A stretch of 64,000 nucleotides of DNA from Escarpia spicata (GCA_963995525.1 OZ023207.1:34920792-34984791); one strand, 5' to 3'; counted from the stretch's first letter, positions 21,693 to 33,330 are shown. Notes: a model not told the origin generated them from the letters alone. Numbers and translations: made by a program.

Positions 21693-22515
21693 AATTGCTG
21701 TAATAATGAACTGTACAGTCACACAAGCGAAACATTATGATATAACGTTCAATTGATCGGTATTCAGCATTTGGGAACGTTTTTAACTGTTGTTTACACA
21801 CTATCAATGAAAACTAATCGTCAGGAAAATCTAGATTGCTTTGGTAGTGACCTGTAAACTCATACACGTGAAATATTAAGTTATCACTTTGAATTGATTA
21901 ATATTGAATATTTGACAATGTTTTGAACTGTCCATTATCCCTTATAAATGAAAACTAACCGTCTGAAAACGTCTAGATTGCTGTGAATGTGAGTTGTACG
22001 GTTATACATGGGGAATATTATGTTATCACTTTCAAATCATCGATAGTCAGCATTTGGCAACGTTTTGAAATGTTGACTATCATATATATATATATATATA
22101 TATGTACATATCTATGTATGTACATATATATATATGAAAACTATCCATCAGAAATAGTCTAGATTGCTGTGAATGTGAGCTGTACGGTTATACACGCTAA
22201 ATGTTATGTTATCTGATTGAAGGGAACGATATTCAGCATTTCGCAACATTTGTAACTGTTGATTACCCGTTATAAATGAAAACAAACCGCCAGAAAACGT
22301 TTAGATTGCTGTGCATGTGCGCTGTACGGTTATACACCCGAAATGTTATGTTATTTCATTGAATTGAACGTTATTCAGCATTTGGCAACGTTTTTATGTG
22401 TTGATTATCCCCTATAAATGAAAACTAACCGTCAGAAAACGTCTAGATTGCTGTGAATGTGAGTACGGTATGTACGGTTATACACGCCTGATATTATGTT
22501 ATCACTTTCAACCTA
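21693..22515. repeat. Diverged six-monomer island of the 142-bp satellite
   Basis: The anchor phrase AACCGTCAGAAAACGTCTAG, with changes, recurs at about 21,817, 21,958, 22,144, 22,286 and 22,428. Spacings are 141, 186, 142 and 142. The 186 step contains an inserted AT/TATG microsatellite. CAGCATTTGGxAACGTTTTT and TATAAATGAAAAC also recur in each unit. The monomers differ from one another much more than those of the main array at 37.2-64 kb and show no higher-order pattern. This looks like an old remnant of the same family. Confidence 0.95.
22081..22135. repeat. AT-rich microsatellite inside the satellite island
   Basis: A (TA)n tract, TGTACATATCTATGTATG and a second (TA)n replace or extend the TATAAATG part of one monomer. 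The TATAAAT element of the satellite is the likely seed. Confidence 0.9.
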
Positions 22516-23300
22516 ACTTTACAACGTCTGGTCATCAACGAAATACGGACGTGGAAATGTGACATCCGTACAACGTTGCAATCAAGTTGACAGCCCAACC
22601 AACTCGATTCATGTCATCCATATAACTGCAAACTTCAGTGTTCTGAAATAAGTGAAGGAGAATTTCAGATTCAAGTACATCCAACTGTGTGCTCACGCCC
22701 CACTGCTCATGCGAAGCTGCATATATCGGGTTCTCTTATAATATATTGGCAGGCATGTATGCGGGACATTTATCTGACGTATCACGTATATGTCTTATCT
22801 ATCGGTTTTAAGTCCTATTAATGTAATCTGCCCTAGTAATGTAACATATTCATGATATATGCACACTAAATAATGAGTCATTTGAGTATACATGCAATAC
22901 ACAAATATCGGCACCATGACGTGTCACCCCGGTCAGACATAACAATAAAAAAATAATAATGTAGATTGGGTTCGTCTTTGACCAACATATTTGTCATGCA
23001 ATATGTTTTAATGATCTCAAAATAACTTGGAGCACATTCAAAGGTAATACATTTCACTAGGCGTAATATATTGACTTTTTCTGCCCGTCCACCCGTTTCC
23101 AGTAATAAACAAAATGGCAAAATATCGACATTGATCGCATGAAAATTCCACATATTTGCCACGAATAAAAGTGATTTAGAGATATAGGTAATTGTTATTA
23201 GAGGTACCTTAATTAATTGATAGTAAACATACAAATTAATTGAGCTACTGGAGTGTGGTAGAAACACATTTTGAGTATGTTTGTATCAGCACAATTCTAG
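22516..23300. other. Intergenic, no supported gene
   Basis: AT-rich sequence. A 129-codon open frame lies on the minus strand (22,878-23,267) but shows no domain, signal peptide or repeat partner, and its composition matches the surrounding AT-rich DNA. I do not call it as a gene. Confidence 0.5.
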
Positions 23301-23307
23301 CTGTCAC

Positions 23308-23346
23308 CACCACCACCGCCATCATCATCATCATCATCATCATCAT
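23308..23346. repeat. (CAT)n/(CAC)n microsatellite
   Basis: CAC-type triplets pass into a run of CAT triplets. A short (TTTA)n tract follows at about 23,408-23,424. Confidence 0.9.
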
Positions 23347-23624
23347 GCAGCAGTAGTTTCCCGGACATTGACAACTTCAGTGCATTAGTGCGTGTAGCGT
23401 CATTCTATTATTTATTTATTTATTGACTGCAGCGGGAACGTCGGGGAAAAAGTCCGGGGGTGTGCATAGTAGGATAGTCAAGGATCTGCTAATCCAAATG
23501 CGTTAAAGATCAAAGAGATTTTGCATATAAAGAGGGCAAATGCGCCAAAAAGATCAAAGGGATTTGCCATATAAAAATGGGTAATTAATGAACTAATTAA
23601 CTAATTACTAATTAAAAGGGCATT

Positions 23625-23725
23625 GACCTTGATCATCACCTTGACCTTTGATATTTTATATTTGACTTTGACCTCAACCTTTAATATTGACATTTGTCAT
23701 TTGACATTTGACCTTCTAATTAAGT
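23625..23725. repeat. TGACCT-rich degenerate repeat
   Basis: TTGACCTT, TTTGACC and GACATTTG phrases follow each other closely: CATTGACCTTGATCATC, CCTTGACCTTTGATA, TTTGACTTTGACCTC and CATTTGACCTTC. On the minus strand these are AGGTCA half-sites, the core recognised by many nuclear receptors. The arrangement is degenerate and looks like a decayed simple repeat more than a designed site. Confidence 0.6.
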
Positions 23726-24350
23726 CGAAGGAGTAGGCATTACCTTGTTCTTTGTTCGTGCAAAAAACATAATTTTGTATCGAATTAAAAAAATATCTCT
23801 ATATTCATGTTGTTTGATAGATCGGGGTTAACAACCGAAATAGTGGTAGTGTATATGCAATTTTAGTTGTTTTAAAACATATGTGTTCACGCTACAGCTG
23901 TATTAATAATCTCTTATAAAATAGCGGTAAGCCTCTTTGTTTGTATGCATAAAAGGTTAGTCGCATTGTATTCATCGTAAATAAATCATTGAAAACTGAT
24001 GAACGGTGTTGACCACAACATCATGAATCTGTCACTTACTCACGCTGGCTACATATAACCACAAGGTAGAAGAAGTCTAGCTATCGCGCGAGTACCCATC
24101 CACTCGCTAGTACCCCAAGAGACCACGTGAGCACCTATATCTCTACGCATTACATCAGGGTAGAAGACCTATTCAATAACGACCTCTACCGACTGCGTGA
24201 GCACATATATCTCTAACCCTTACCTCATGCTCTAATCAATGGTGACCTCTAGCAACCACCTGTACCCCTAAGAGAGGGCGCCACCGTTGGGTTTACATAT
24301 ATATATATACCGTACGTACGCTTACTTATAAACAAGTAGACGCTGAGGCA
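23726..24350. other. Intergenic with a weak 70-bp tandem duplication
   Basis: GCGTGAGCACATATATCTCTA at about 24,195 repeats the CACGTGAGCACCTATATCTCTA at about 24,125, a period of about 70 bp, with GACCTCTA phrases at related spacing. A (TA)n run lies at 24,299-24,309. A TATA-like CTTATAAAC at 24,326 precedes the GC-rich polymerase region. This could be the left flank or promoter side of that element, but no terminal repeat is seen. Confidence 0.35.
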
Positions 24351-24639
24351 CATTGCTGACCCCTTCTAGCGTCCGTTACTCAAGCCATACAGTGCTGTAC
24401 CCTATCGGCGCCCGAGTAATCCGTTACTCGATACCTACATACGGGCCATCGCCAGGGCTGTTCTCGTCCGGAGCTGGACGAAATATCGTCACCGAGCAAT
24501 CTAGTATATACGACGTGTGGTCGCTCTTTCGACCGAAGCGCTCGATTGTGATCTATGTTAAGATATGTTGACCGAGTCTAGAACCAAAGAGGCGGGTCCG
24601 TCACGACTCTCAGAAGTGTGACCGGAGTATTAGCCGTCG

Positions 24640-27600
24640 GAGTGATGTGTTAAGACACTTCAGGACGAGTTGTCGGGTTGGATTAAATCGTCGCCGGACT
24701 GCTGCTGCTGCCGACGGTGCTGCCGCCAACGGTGCTGATCAAGAGGTTCTGTTAGGCGCTGATGATGCCGTGTCTGAGGACCTGCGACAGGTCGTTCGCG
24801 AGTATACGCACGTCCACGGTGAGGGGTCCGGTTTAATCCAGATACAATTTTCATCTAACCAGCTTGGACAAGAGTGCTCTGAACGATAGACTGCGGCTTG
24901 TGTTCCAAGAACACACTCGCGCTTTCAAGGTAAATATGTGTTTCAGCTTCGTCCTCAGACAACAGGAGACGAGACACTATAGGTACTACCATTTGTTGTG
25001 CAACTGCTGGGGTTGCCCTCCCTGATTACCAGCATCCGAAATATCCAGCGTATCCATCAATCAGATGTCCTAGATTACGTCATATCCCAAAGATCCGACA
25101 CTGGTTGGACAGCCGAAGTGGAGACCAATGTCACCGTCTTCCAAAAAGCTATCATCCGACACCCAATCGGCTGCCTCGGAATGAAACTTCCAGAGTACCT
25201 GCGACGCAACAAGGCGGTCACAACCCTGGAGAAGGATAGTCACAGTAGACCTTACACGGATAAACTGTGACTCTTCCGCTATCGGGCACTACACACTACA
25301 CTACACCGACTACACCACCGAGTTAGACGCCTACTTTTTAGACGGTGTCACGCTAGACGACCTCGACCAGGTGGAGACCGTCTTCCAAGTGAAAGAGGTC
25401 GTGTACCGACTGGTGGAAGTGGAGAACGGGAAGACGACCGCCGAACTGGTCAGACGCTCTGTAGGTCGATACCCCACTACCATGAACGTGAATTTGTACG
25501 ACACTCACTACTTGTATGTGCAGAACGCGTCCATGTTCTGTCACAGTTAACGTTGCGGCAAGTGCGGTGACTCGTTGTGGAAAACGGCGTGGGAATTGCG
25601 GACACAAGAAGCTACGTACGAGTGTGGTGTCAGGAATTTCTACACCGGCGGTGTCTATTGTCCGTGTTCCAACAGTTGGAGGACGACAGTATCTACGTTG
25701 AAGAAGCCCTGCGCTACTACCCGTACAGAGCAACGTTCGATTTCGAGTGCTACTTCGAACAGAGTCAATTACCCTCGGACCGAACCAAACACCAGTGGCT
25801 AGCCAGGCACGAGCTTCTCAGCGTGAGACTCGCCTTGGACGTCCCCGGGTACGAGACGGCGCAGTGTTTCGTCACGGCAGGTGATTCGAACGAACTCACG
25901 AAGATCATCATGATGGCCCTGGAAGAGACAAGCGAGGCGGAGCGCTAGGCGCTGGTACCCTCATACCATCCTATCTTCGAGGAACTGACCGCATTCAGGC
26001 CGAGTGGAAAGAGAAGTGTCAAGAGGGGGGTACGAACCAGTACACCACATTCGCTGACCGTCTGCGCGCGTTCTTACGCCTGCTCCCCATCCTCTGAACG
26101 TCGTGTAGAAGAACGTCACCCCCTTCTCAATTGCGAGGAGCAGGCCGTGTTGTCGGTGTTCGTCATGAAGAGTAAAAACGACTTTATGTGTCTAACGACG
26201 ACTAACTCGCGCCTGGTCTCAGCTACGACAAGTTCGTGAAAGGCTACAGATGCGAATTGATGAAAATTCCCTTTCCCTATTAATATCTGGACTGCCTGCG
26301 GAAACTAGGCGACACTGAGCTTCCTCCGAACGAGGGTTTATACAGTTACCTGAAATGCGACGGTATCTCCGACGAAGCTTACGAGCGATGTCAGTCTGTG
26401 TAGACCGACGAAGGCATGACGACGCTGCGGGACTTTCTGGCCTGGAACAACAGAGACGTGACCCAGACTTGGAGGCTGTAGACAAGGAGTTCGACTTCTA
26501 CCAAGAGCAACGTATCGACATGTTCAAGGAGAGCATCATCGTGTCGGGTTTGACGCTGGTCTACCTGTTTAACGACCTCCCGACAGTCACCCACTTAACC
26601 CTATTCAACGAACCGGACAACGAACAGGACCTGCACCAACTCGTGCAATTCCAGGTTGATGGAGGCCACTCGATTGTCTTTTCACGACTTCACGAGACTG
26701 ACTTCACTAAGCTACGTCAGGTCGACTACGGCGATGGCGCGCAGACGTGTCGCTCTCTCGTCGGATACGACGCGAATGCCCTCTAGCTCTGAGCTCACAC
26801 GCGCCGTCGCAACGAGAACCCCTTTCGCCCGGAACCGGTGCACCGGCACGGCCGTGTGGCTGTGGAGTGGTTGACGTAGGAAACCGCGCGGAAGTGACTA
26901 CGTTACGTCACCTGCTGAACGGTCGTGAGAAGCGAGTAGGCATGTACCTCGTCGACGGATAGTGCCGGGAGACGCGGACAGCGTACCAGTTCCGAGGGAT
27001 CTCTGTGCACTGGGAAGGAGACGAATTAGTTGAACTTAAACCCATGGATCAACTCTACGCCGAGACGTGCGCCACCACAGCTTTTCTTCGCCGCTTCAAC
27101 ACCGTCATCGAGATGTTGGTGTGTCAGTGGAGAGAGAGATAAAAAAAGAACGAGATGGCCTTCTTTCTGGAGATGACCTTTCCTCGTTGACAGCTTGCGC
27201 ACAGTTAGCTTAAACAGACACAGTTCTTGAAGGACGTGCGCGACGGTACCCTCTTCGTTGTCGTAGAAAGCGATAGATTCGCCGAGATGCATCCCGTCAC
27301 CAAGAACACTTACGTCACTCGCGAAGATCTCACTCCGTTCATGTATCGCTACGCAGAAGATCATGACCTCCTGACCCGACCTCAACGTAATCTCGTGGGA
27401 ATTTTTGTTTTAGCCAATATTCTTCTCACCACCCCCTACTGCGATGGTATCTGGAGCACGGACTCGTCGCCAACCACGTATACCAGATCGTCGAATACGA
27501 CCCGGACCCGTGTTTTCGCCGCTTCGACAAGTCGGTGTCCTCTGCCCGTCGCCGGGGCGACGCCGACCCGACAAGGCCATCATCGCCGTGACGGTTAAGC

Positions 27601-28359
27601 TTCTTGGCAACAGCGGTTACGGGAAGACGATCAAGCGGGTCTACCTTTAGAGGGACGTCAAGTACTGCACCACTTCATGTGCCTCGACTTTGATAAATGA
27701 TCTGCGCTTTCGGCAATTCCACGTCGTCGTTTACAACAGCGTCTACGAGGTGGCGTTGAACAAGAGGACCGACACCTACAGTCTCCCTATCCAGATCAGG
27801 TAATTCGTGTACCAGTATATTAAGCTGCGCATGCTCCAGTTCTACTACGACTTCATCGATACCTACGTACCTCGACACCTGTTCCAGAACTGTGAAATGG
27901 ACAACGATTCGGCCTACGTAGGAATCGTTGAACCCTCGACGACATCATTGAACCCTCCACACGCGAGCACTACTTCCGGGACCGGGTGGCCCCGCCGGAG
28001 TGCTGCCACGCTCACGTGAGGCGTACATGCAGTGCCGACCGGGATACCACCGGCAAGAAGTTGCTCGCCGGACGTACGATAAGAGAACGCCGGGTCTCTT
28101 CACGGAGGAATGGTTCGGTCGCGGTATCGTCGCACTCTGCATCAAGACCTACTACTGCTTCGTAGCAACAGCACGAAAGGGTTGAACAAGCGTCAGAAAG
28201 AAGTCAACAAGGACACCTTCCTCGTCGTGCTGACGAGTCGGCGGAGCGGACGAGGGTGGAATCGCGGATTTCAAATGAAGGAATCGTTGACCTACTTCCA
28301 CCCACGTTAACCGTCAGGTCCTCGAAGATAAGGTCAGCACGGTACCTATACTCGTGTAA
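24640..28359 (+). pseudogene. Virus-like or Polinton-like family B DNA polymerase, heavily frameshifted
   Basis: Pieces of one polymerase lie in order on the plus strand, in changing frames. An amino-terminal part spans 24,640-25,549. A zinc-finger-like CGKCGDSLWK (25,553-25,582) precedes the 3-prime exonuclease motif FDFECYF (25,736-25,756). The polymerase motifs are an A-like GYDANAL (26,763-26,783), a B-like KLLGNSGYGKT (27,597-27,629) and a C-like MDNDSAY (27,897-27,917). A carboxyl region follows, open from about 28,060 to 28,310, with a likely stop at 28,357-28,359. Motif A is followed at once by TAG and TGA codons, and at least eight frame changes or stops break the gene. GC content is visibly higher than on either side. 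Family B polymerases of this kind replicate Polintons, adintovirus-like and other large DNA elements. The exact lineage is not determined. Confidence 0.8.
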
Positions 28360-28369
28360 ACAGTGTGCG

Positions 28370-28555
28370 TGTGCGTGAACGTGGGTGTGTGTGAGTGTGT
28401 GAGTGTGTGTGTGTGTGTATGTGTGTGTGTGTGAGAGAGAGAGTGTGAACACGACATATATACATATATACATACATAAATACATGCATACATGCATACA
28501 TACATACATACATACATACATACATACATACATACATACACACATACATACTTGG
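28370..28555. repeat. Compound microsatellite (TG)n, (GA)n, (CATA)n
   Basis: A GTGTGAGTGTG tract (28,381-28,433) leads into GAGAGAGAG, then ACATATATACATATATAC and a long (CATA)n run to about 28,553. It sits between the end of the polymerase and the protease fragment. Open frames here on the minus strand (MYVCMYVC...) are products of the 4-bp repeat. Confidence 0.95.
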
Positions 28556-28654
28556 TTGTGGGCCATCTAGGCTTGTTATGTATGTACGTATAGAGTGACC
28601 AAATGTGCGTTTTCATTTATTTATATTTACTAAACAATACACTGAAAACGTTAA

Positions 28655-28985
28655 ATGCAGTTTTAACCAGTCGACATGCACGACAGTCTTTGTCCACCAG
28701 ATCGTCCCCGAACATCATCTGGAAGGTCTTCATCGGTACACAACGGCATCGAAAGAGCAGATAAACGACGGAACATTGTCCGCATACGTTAGATAGCCCG
28801 CTCTGCAGTCTCCGGTCGTTGTACTGTACGTCCACTCCACGCAGTTCCGAAGCAAGTAGGTGCGGAAGGCGGCGTGTTGCGGCGGAAGTACGTACGAGTC
28901 GAAATACTCGCTTTGACGGGTCTCGTTCATGTAGACGGCGATCCAGTGTTCGTCCAGTTCGTCTCCGTCGTTTTTGTTGTATTAG
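28655..28985 (-). pseudogene. Adenovirus-type cysteine protease (C5-like) fragment
   Basis: The minus strand carries the three regions of an adenain-like fold in the right order. DEHWIAVYMNE (His codon 28,947-28,949) is followed by SEYFDSYVLPP (Asp codon 28,898-28,900) and then NVCGQCSVVYLL (28,755-28,790) with the catalytic-type Cys in the CGQC turn. A frame change between the second and third regions, near 28,815-28,830 at a short GTAC repeat, breaks the gene. Proteases of this family cut viral or Polinton capsid proteins. It lies head-on to the polymerase about 300 bp away, which supports both being parts of one element. The amino end is not found and may be missing. Confidence 0.65.
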
Positions 28986-29089
28986 AAATAGGCTACAGAA
29001 TACGTTAACTAAAGTACATATCAGCACATAACCGTCTTCTACGAATACATAAATCATATACAAATGTCAACAATGCGTCGGAACAACAA

Positions 29090-29620
29090 TTGACACAGTT
29101 TCTAGTGAAATCGTATAAAAAAGTGTTTTATCTTTGTTTGTTTGTTTGTTTGCTTGTCTGTATGTTTGTTTGTTTGTTTATTTGTTTCAGTGATGCATCA
29201 ACTGGGAGTGTTGAGGAAGATTGCGAAGAATTGTTTTCTTGTGTTGTTGGTTCTATTATATGTCGTAGTGCTCGTACTCAATATAAATATATTGTGTGGC
29301 GGCCACCTGTACGGCGTATATCGTACTATTTTCCACTTCGAGTTACGGAACTTAAACAATGCCTACGGTCATTCAATCTCTTTCACATGAGTGTAATACA
29401 GAAACCTATCTACACAGAATTCAACTACATTGTTTCACTTATTAGCGTTGACTCCGATGTGGGCATTCTGTTTCACCTGTTCGAGGTTAGAAATAACAGG
29501 GCGACGGGCAGCAGCAGCAGTTTCCTGGAGTTTAGCGACGCGTTTCGAAGACAGATGTGTTTCTACGAACATTGTTTCAGCAGCAACTACATCATATGGT
29601 GTCCATGGCAAATGTAGTCA
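29090..29620 (+). other. Open stretch of unknown nature beside a (TTTG)n tract
   Basis: Two overlapping plus-strand frames are open here: 175 codons from 29,090 and 82 codons from 29,142. Both begin inside or just before a TTTG microsatellite (about 29,127-29,190), which produces the Cys/Leu/Val-rich start. Beyond it the shorter frame has a hydrophobic run NCFLVLLVLLYVVVLVLN that could span a membrane. Its position right of the protease would suit another gene of the same element, but I recognise no family and cannot choose a frame. It may be non-coding. Confidence 0.2.
29127..29190. repeat. (TTTG)n microsatellite
   Basis: About fifteen imperfect TTTG units with TGCTTG, TCTG and TATG variants. 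Confidence 0.9.
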
Positions 29621-29954
29621 GGTCAGCATTTAAATAAAATTCAACTTTTCGGCCTATAAGATTGTTTATTTTCCTGTGACTAACGGGCGAATGTAACAGA
29701 GTACCGTATGTTGGAACGAGGCAATAAGAAGACGTGCTCTTTACGGACATAACCTTTCTACCATCCCCACCATAGAAAACGAAAAACGTTGTGGCTCCAC
29801 ATCAACTTGTCAATAACGAACTGTATTGGGGTGACTATGCCGCTTCTTGACAAAAGCGATATCTGTCAGCGAGTACAACGTTACCACGGAATTGCCATGG
29901 TTGGCGCATCGCACATTCGTAACAAGTTCAACTATAAATCGTTCACGTGTGCTA

Positions 29955-30960
29955 AAGTGTTTGTGTGTTATAGTTCCGTGTTTGTGTGTCTTATGCCGGT
30001 GTTTGTGTGTTGTAGATGGTTGTGTGTGTGTTGTAAGTGCGTGTTTGTTTGTCTTGGGCCAGTGTTTGTGTGTTGGAAATACGTTTGTGTGTGTTTTAAG
30101 CCGGTGTTTGTGTGTTTTAAGACGGTTGGGTGTTTCAGTCTTACAGGTCGGGTTTGTTTGTTGTAGGTGGGTATTTGTGTGTTGTATGTGGGTGTTTATG
30201 TGTTGTAGGTGCGTGTTTGTGTGTAATAGGTCAGTGTTTGTGTGTTGTATGGCGGAGTTTGAATGTTTTAGGCCGGTGTTTGTGTGTTGTATGTGAGTGT
30301 TTGTGTGTTATATGTTGGTGATTGTGTGTTTTACACCGGTGTTTTTGAGTTGTATTTGAGAGTTTGTATATTATAAGTTGGTTTTTGACTGTTTTAGGCC
30401 AGTGTTTGTGTGTTGTAGGTGGGTATTTGTGTGTTGATGTCGGTGTTTGTGTTTTGTAGGTCGGTCTATGTGTGTTGTAGGTTGGTGTTTGTGTGTCTTA
30501 GACCGGTATTTGTGTGTTGTAGGTGGGTTATTGTGTGTCATTTGTGGGTGTTTGTATGTTATACGTCGGTGTTTGTGTGTTGCAGGTCGGTGTTTGTGAG
30601 TTATAGGTGGGTGTTTGTGTGTTATACGTCGGTGTTTGTGTGTTGCAGGTCGGTGTTGTGAGTTATAGATGGGTGTTTGTGTGTTATATGTCGGTGTTGG
30701 TGTTTTGTAGGTGGGTATTTGTGCGGAGAGTGTGTGTTATACGTTGGTGTTCGAGTGTCTTTGGACGGTATTTGTGTGTTGTATGTGGGAGTGAGTGTGT
30801 TATATGTTGGTGTTTGAGTGTTTTAGGCTGGTGTTTCTTTGTTTTATGTGGGTGATTGTGCGTAATTGGTTAGTATTTATGTCTTGTAGGCCGTTGTCTA
30901 GGTGATGTACGTGAATGTTTGTTTGTGACAGGCCTGTGTTTTTGTGTTGTAAATGGGTAT
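29955..30960. repeat. 21-bp G/T-rich minisatellite, left block
   Basis: Degenerate units of about 21 bp follow the pattern GTTTGTGTGTTGTAGGTGGGT or GTTTGTGTGTTTTAGGCCGGT. Units vary by point changes and 1-2 base indels, with at least four recurring tail types (AGGTGGGT, AGGCCGGT, ATGTCGGT, TATGTTGGT). The plus strand is almost only G and T. As 21 is divisible by three, long false reading frames of (VFVCCRW)n appear. These are not proteins. Confidence 0.95.
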
Positions 30961-30964
30961 TTTA

Positions 30965-31565
30965 GGCCGTTAATTTGCTCGTTATATATACTAGTCCCTA
31001 CCACTGTATATACCTTTGTGTCATTAGTATATTTATTAAGTAATAATATTGGCAAGTGGTCAGAAATATATGTATATATTATTCCATGCAAATGATCATT
31101 TCTACCAAGTACATCATTGCTATGAATATTATCTATGACCGTGGCAGTAGTTGGTGTTATTCTAGTAGGCTTATTGATAAGGGTTATAAATGCATGTTGA
31201 AACATTACATCTATGCAATCTGGAGTTTCCGTGAGATTACTATACTTAAGTAAATTGATGTTAAAGTCACATTTTATGTAACATTGTTTATTTTCAACCT
31301 TGAGAGTCTGTATAATATTAATAACATGTTTATTAAAAGTAATTCATATAAGTCTACGTTATAGTCATTTAACCAAGTTTCACTTACTCCATTAATCTTG
31401 AATTTGTTGTCGATCAACGATATGAAATCACGTAGTTTGCTAAACTTTTTTCATAAGCTTCTAATATTTAAATGCATTAGTTAGAATTCTTCGTCGATGA
31501 AATTGTTTCTTTTTATAATTTCATTAATGTCATCATGAAGATAATGTTTAGTACTTGCAAAGTTA
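30965..31565 (-). mobile_element. LINE endonuclease fragment inside the minisatellite
   Basis: On the minus strand LNIRSL and KFSKLRDFISLIDNKF are followed by GVSETWLNDYN near 31,360-31,480. This is the amino half of an apurinic-type endonuclease of a CR1/L2-like LINE, whose start motif ends in SETWL. Further down, ITLINKPTRITPTTATVID (near 31,135-31,190) and ISDHLPILLLN (near 31,030-31,060) are its carboxyl half, including the SDH catalytic motif. The central part, with the GxG and GDFN regions, is largely missing or scrambled. The AT-rich block has minisatellite on both sides. Confidence 0.75.
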
Positions 31566-31569
31566 AATA

Positions 31570-33288
31570 AATTACAATTTAGTATTTATGTGTTATAGCT
31601 CGGTGCTTGTTTGTTTTAGGCCGGGGTTTTTGTGTATTAGGGTAGTGTTTGTTTGTCATAGATGGTTGTTTGTGGGTCTTAGACCAGTGCTTATGTATTG
31701 TATGTGGGTGTTTATATGCGATAGGTCGGTGTAAACATTGTGTAGGTGGGTGTTTGTTTGTTATACTTGGGTGTTTGTGTTTTATATTTCGGTTTTTGTG
31801 TGTTGTATATCGGTGTTTATGTGCTATCGGTCGGTGCTGGTTTGTTTTGGCAGGGGTTTGTGTGTTATAGAAGGATTTTTCTTTGGCCAGTGTATGTGTT
31901 GTAGGTAGGTTTATATGTGCGATATGTCGGTGTTTTGGTGAAGTGTCGGTGTTTTAGGCCTGGATTTGATTGTTATAGATTGGAGTTTGTTTGTCTTAGC
32001 CCGGTGTTTGTGTTTTGTAGGTGGGTGTTTATATGTTGTAGGTAGGTGTTTGTGTGTTGTAGTTTGGTTTTTGTGTTTTATAGTTCGGTTTTTTGTGTGT
32101 TGTAATTCGGTGTTTGTTTGGTCTACGTCAATATTTGTGTGTTTTTGTAGTAGTTTTTGTTTGTTGTAGGTCGGTGTTTACGTGTTGTAGGTCATTGTTT
32201 TGGTGTAGTACATGGGTTTTTTGTGTATTAAGCCAGTGTTTGTTTGTCATAGATGGTAGTTTGTGTCTTAGACCGGTGGTTGTGTGTTGTATGAGGGTAT
32301 TTATATGAGATAGATCGGTGTTTTTATGTTGTAAGTGGGTGTTTGTGTGTTGACGTTGGGTGTTTGTGTTTTATAGTTCGGTTTTTGTGTGTGGTAAGTT
32401 GGTGATTGTTTGGTCTAAGTCAATATTAGTGTGTTTTGGCCTTTGCTTATTGTGTTGTAATTGGGTGTTTGTGTTTTATAATTCCGTGCTTGTGTGTGGT
32501 ATGTTGGTGTTTGTGTGCCATAGATCAGTATTTGTGTATTTTAGCTCTTTGTACGTGTGTTATAGGCCGGTTCTTGTGTATTTTAGGCCGTTGTTTATGT
32601 ATTGTCGGTAGGTGTTTCTGTGTTGTATGTCGGTGTGTGTGGGCCATAGATCAGTATTTGTGTATTTTTGCCCTTTGTACGTGTGTTATAGGCCGGTACT
32701 TGTGTATTTTAGTTCGTTGTTTGTGTGTTGTAGGTGGGTGTTACTGTGTTTTAGGAAGGTGTCTCTGTGTCCTAGGTGGGTGTCTGTGCTATTAGTAGGT
32801 GGTTGTGTGATATGTAGGTGGGTGTTTGTGTGTTTTAGGATGGTGTTTGTGTGTTGTTGTAGGTGGATGTTTGTGTGTTGTAGGTGGGTGCTTGTTTCTT
32901 TTATGCCGGTGAATGTGTGTTGTGGGTGGGTAGTTGTGTTTTATTGTTCGGTGTTTTTGTGTTGCAAATTGATGTCTGTGTGTTGTACGGTCATTGTTTT
33001 TTTGTTGTAGGTGGGTGTTTGCATGTTTTAGGACTGCGTTTGTATGTCGTAGGTGGGTGCTTATGTGCTATCAGTCGATGTTTGTTTGTTCTGTAGATAG
33101 GTGTTTGTATGCTTTAGGAAGGTGTTTGTGTGTTTTTGTAGGTGGCTGTTTGTGTGTTGTGTAGGTGGGTGTTTGTGGGTTTTAGGTGCGTTCTTGTTTG
33201 TTTTACTAAGATGTTTGTGTATTGTTCGGTGTTTGTGTGTTTTTAATCGATGTTTGTGTGTTATAGGTGGATAGGTGTGTGTGTATGT

Positions 33289-33330
<42 letters not shown>

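Noticed and set aside
22878..23267. A 129-codon minus-strand frame.
   Set aside because: No domain, homologous copy or regulatory context is visible, and AT-rich DNA yields such frames by chance.
28204..28616. Minus-strand frames with MYVCMYVC repeats.
   Set aside because: They arise from the (CATA)n and (TG)n microsatellites. The remaining part is antisense to the polymerase.
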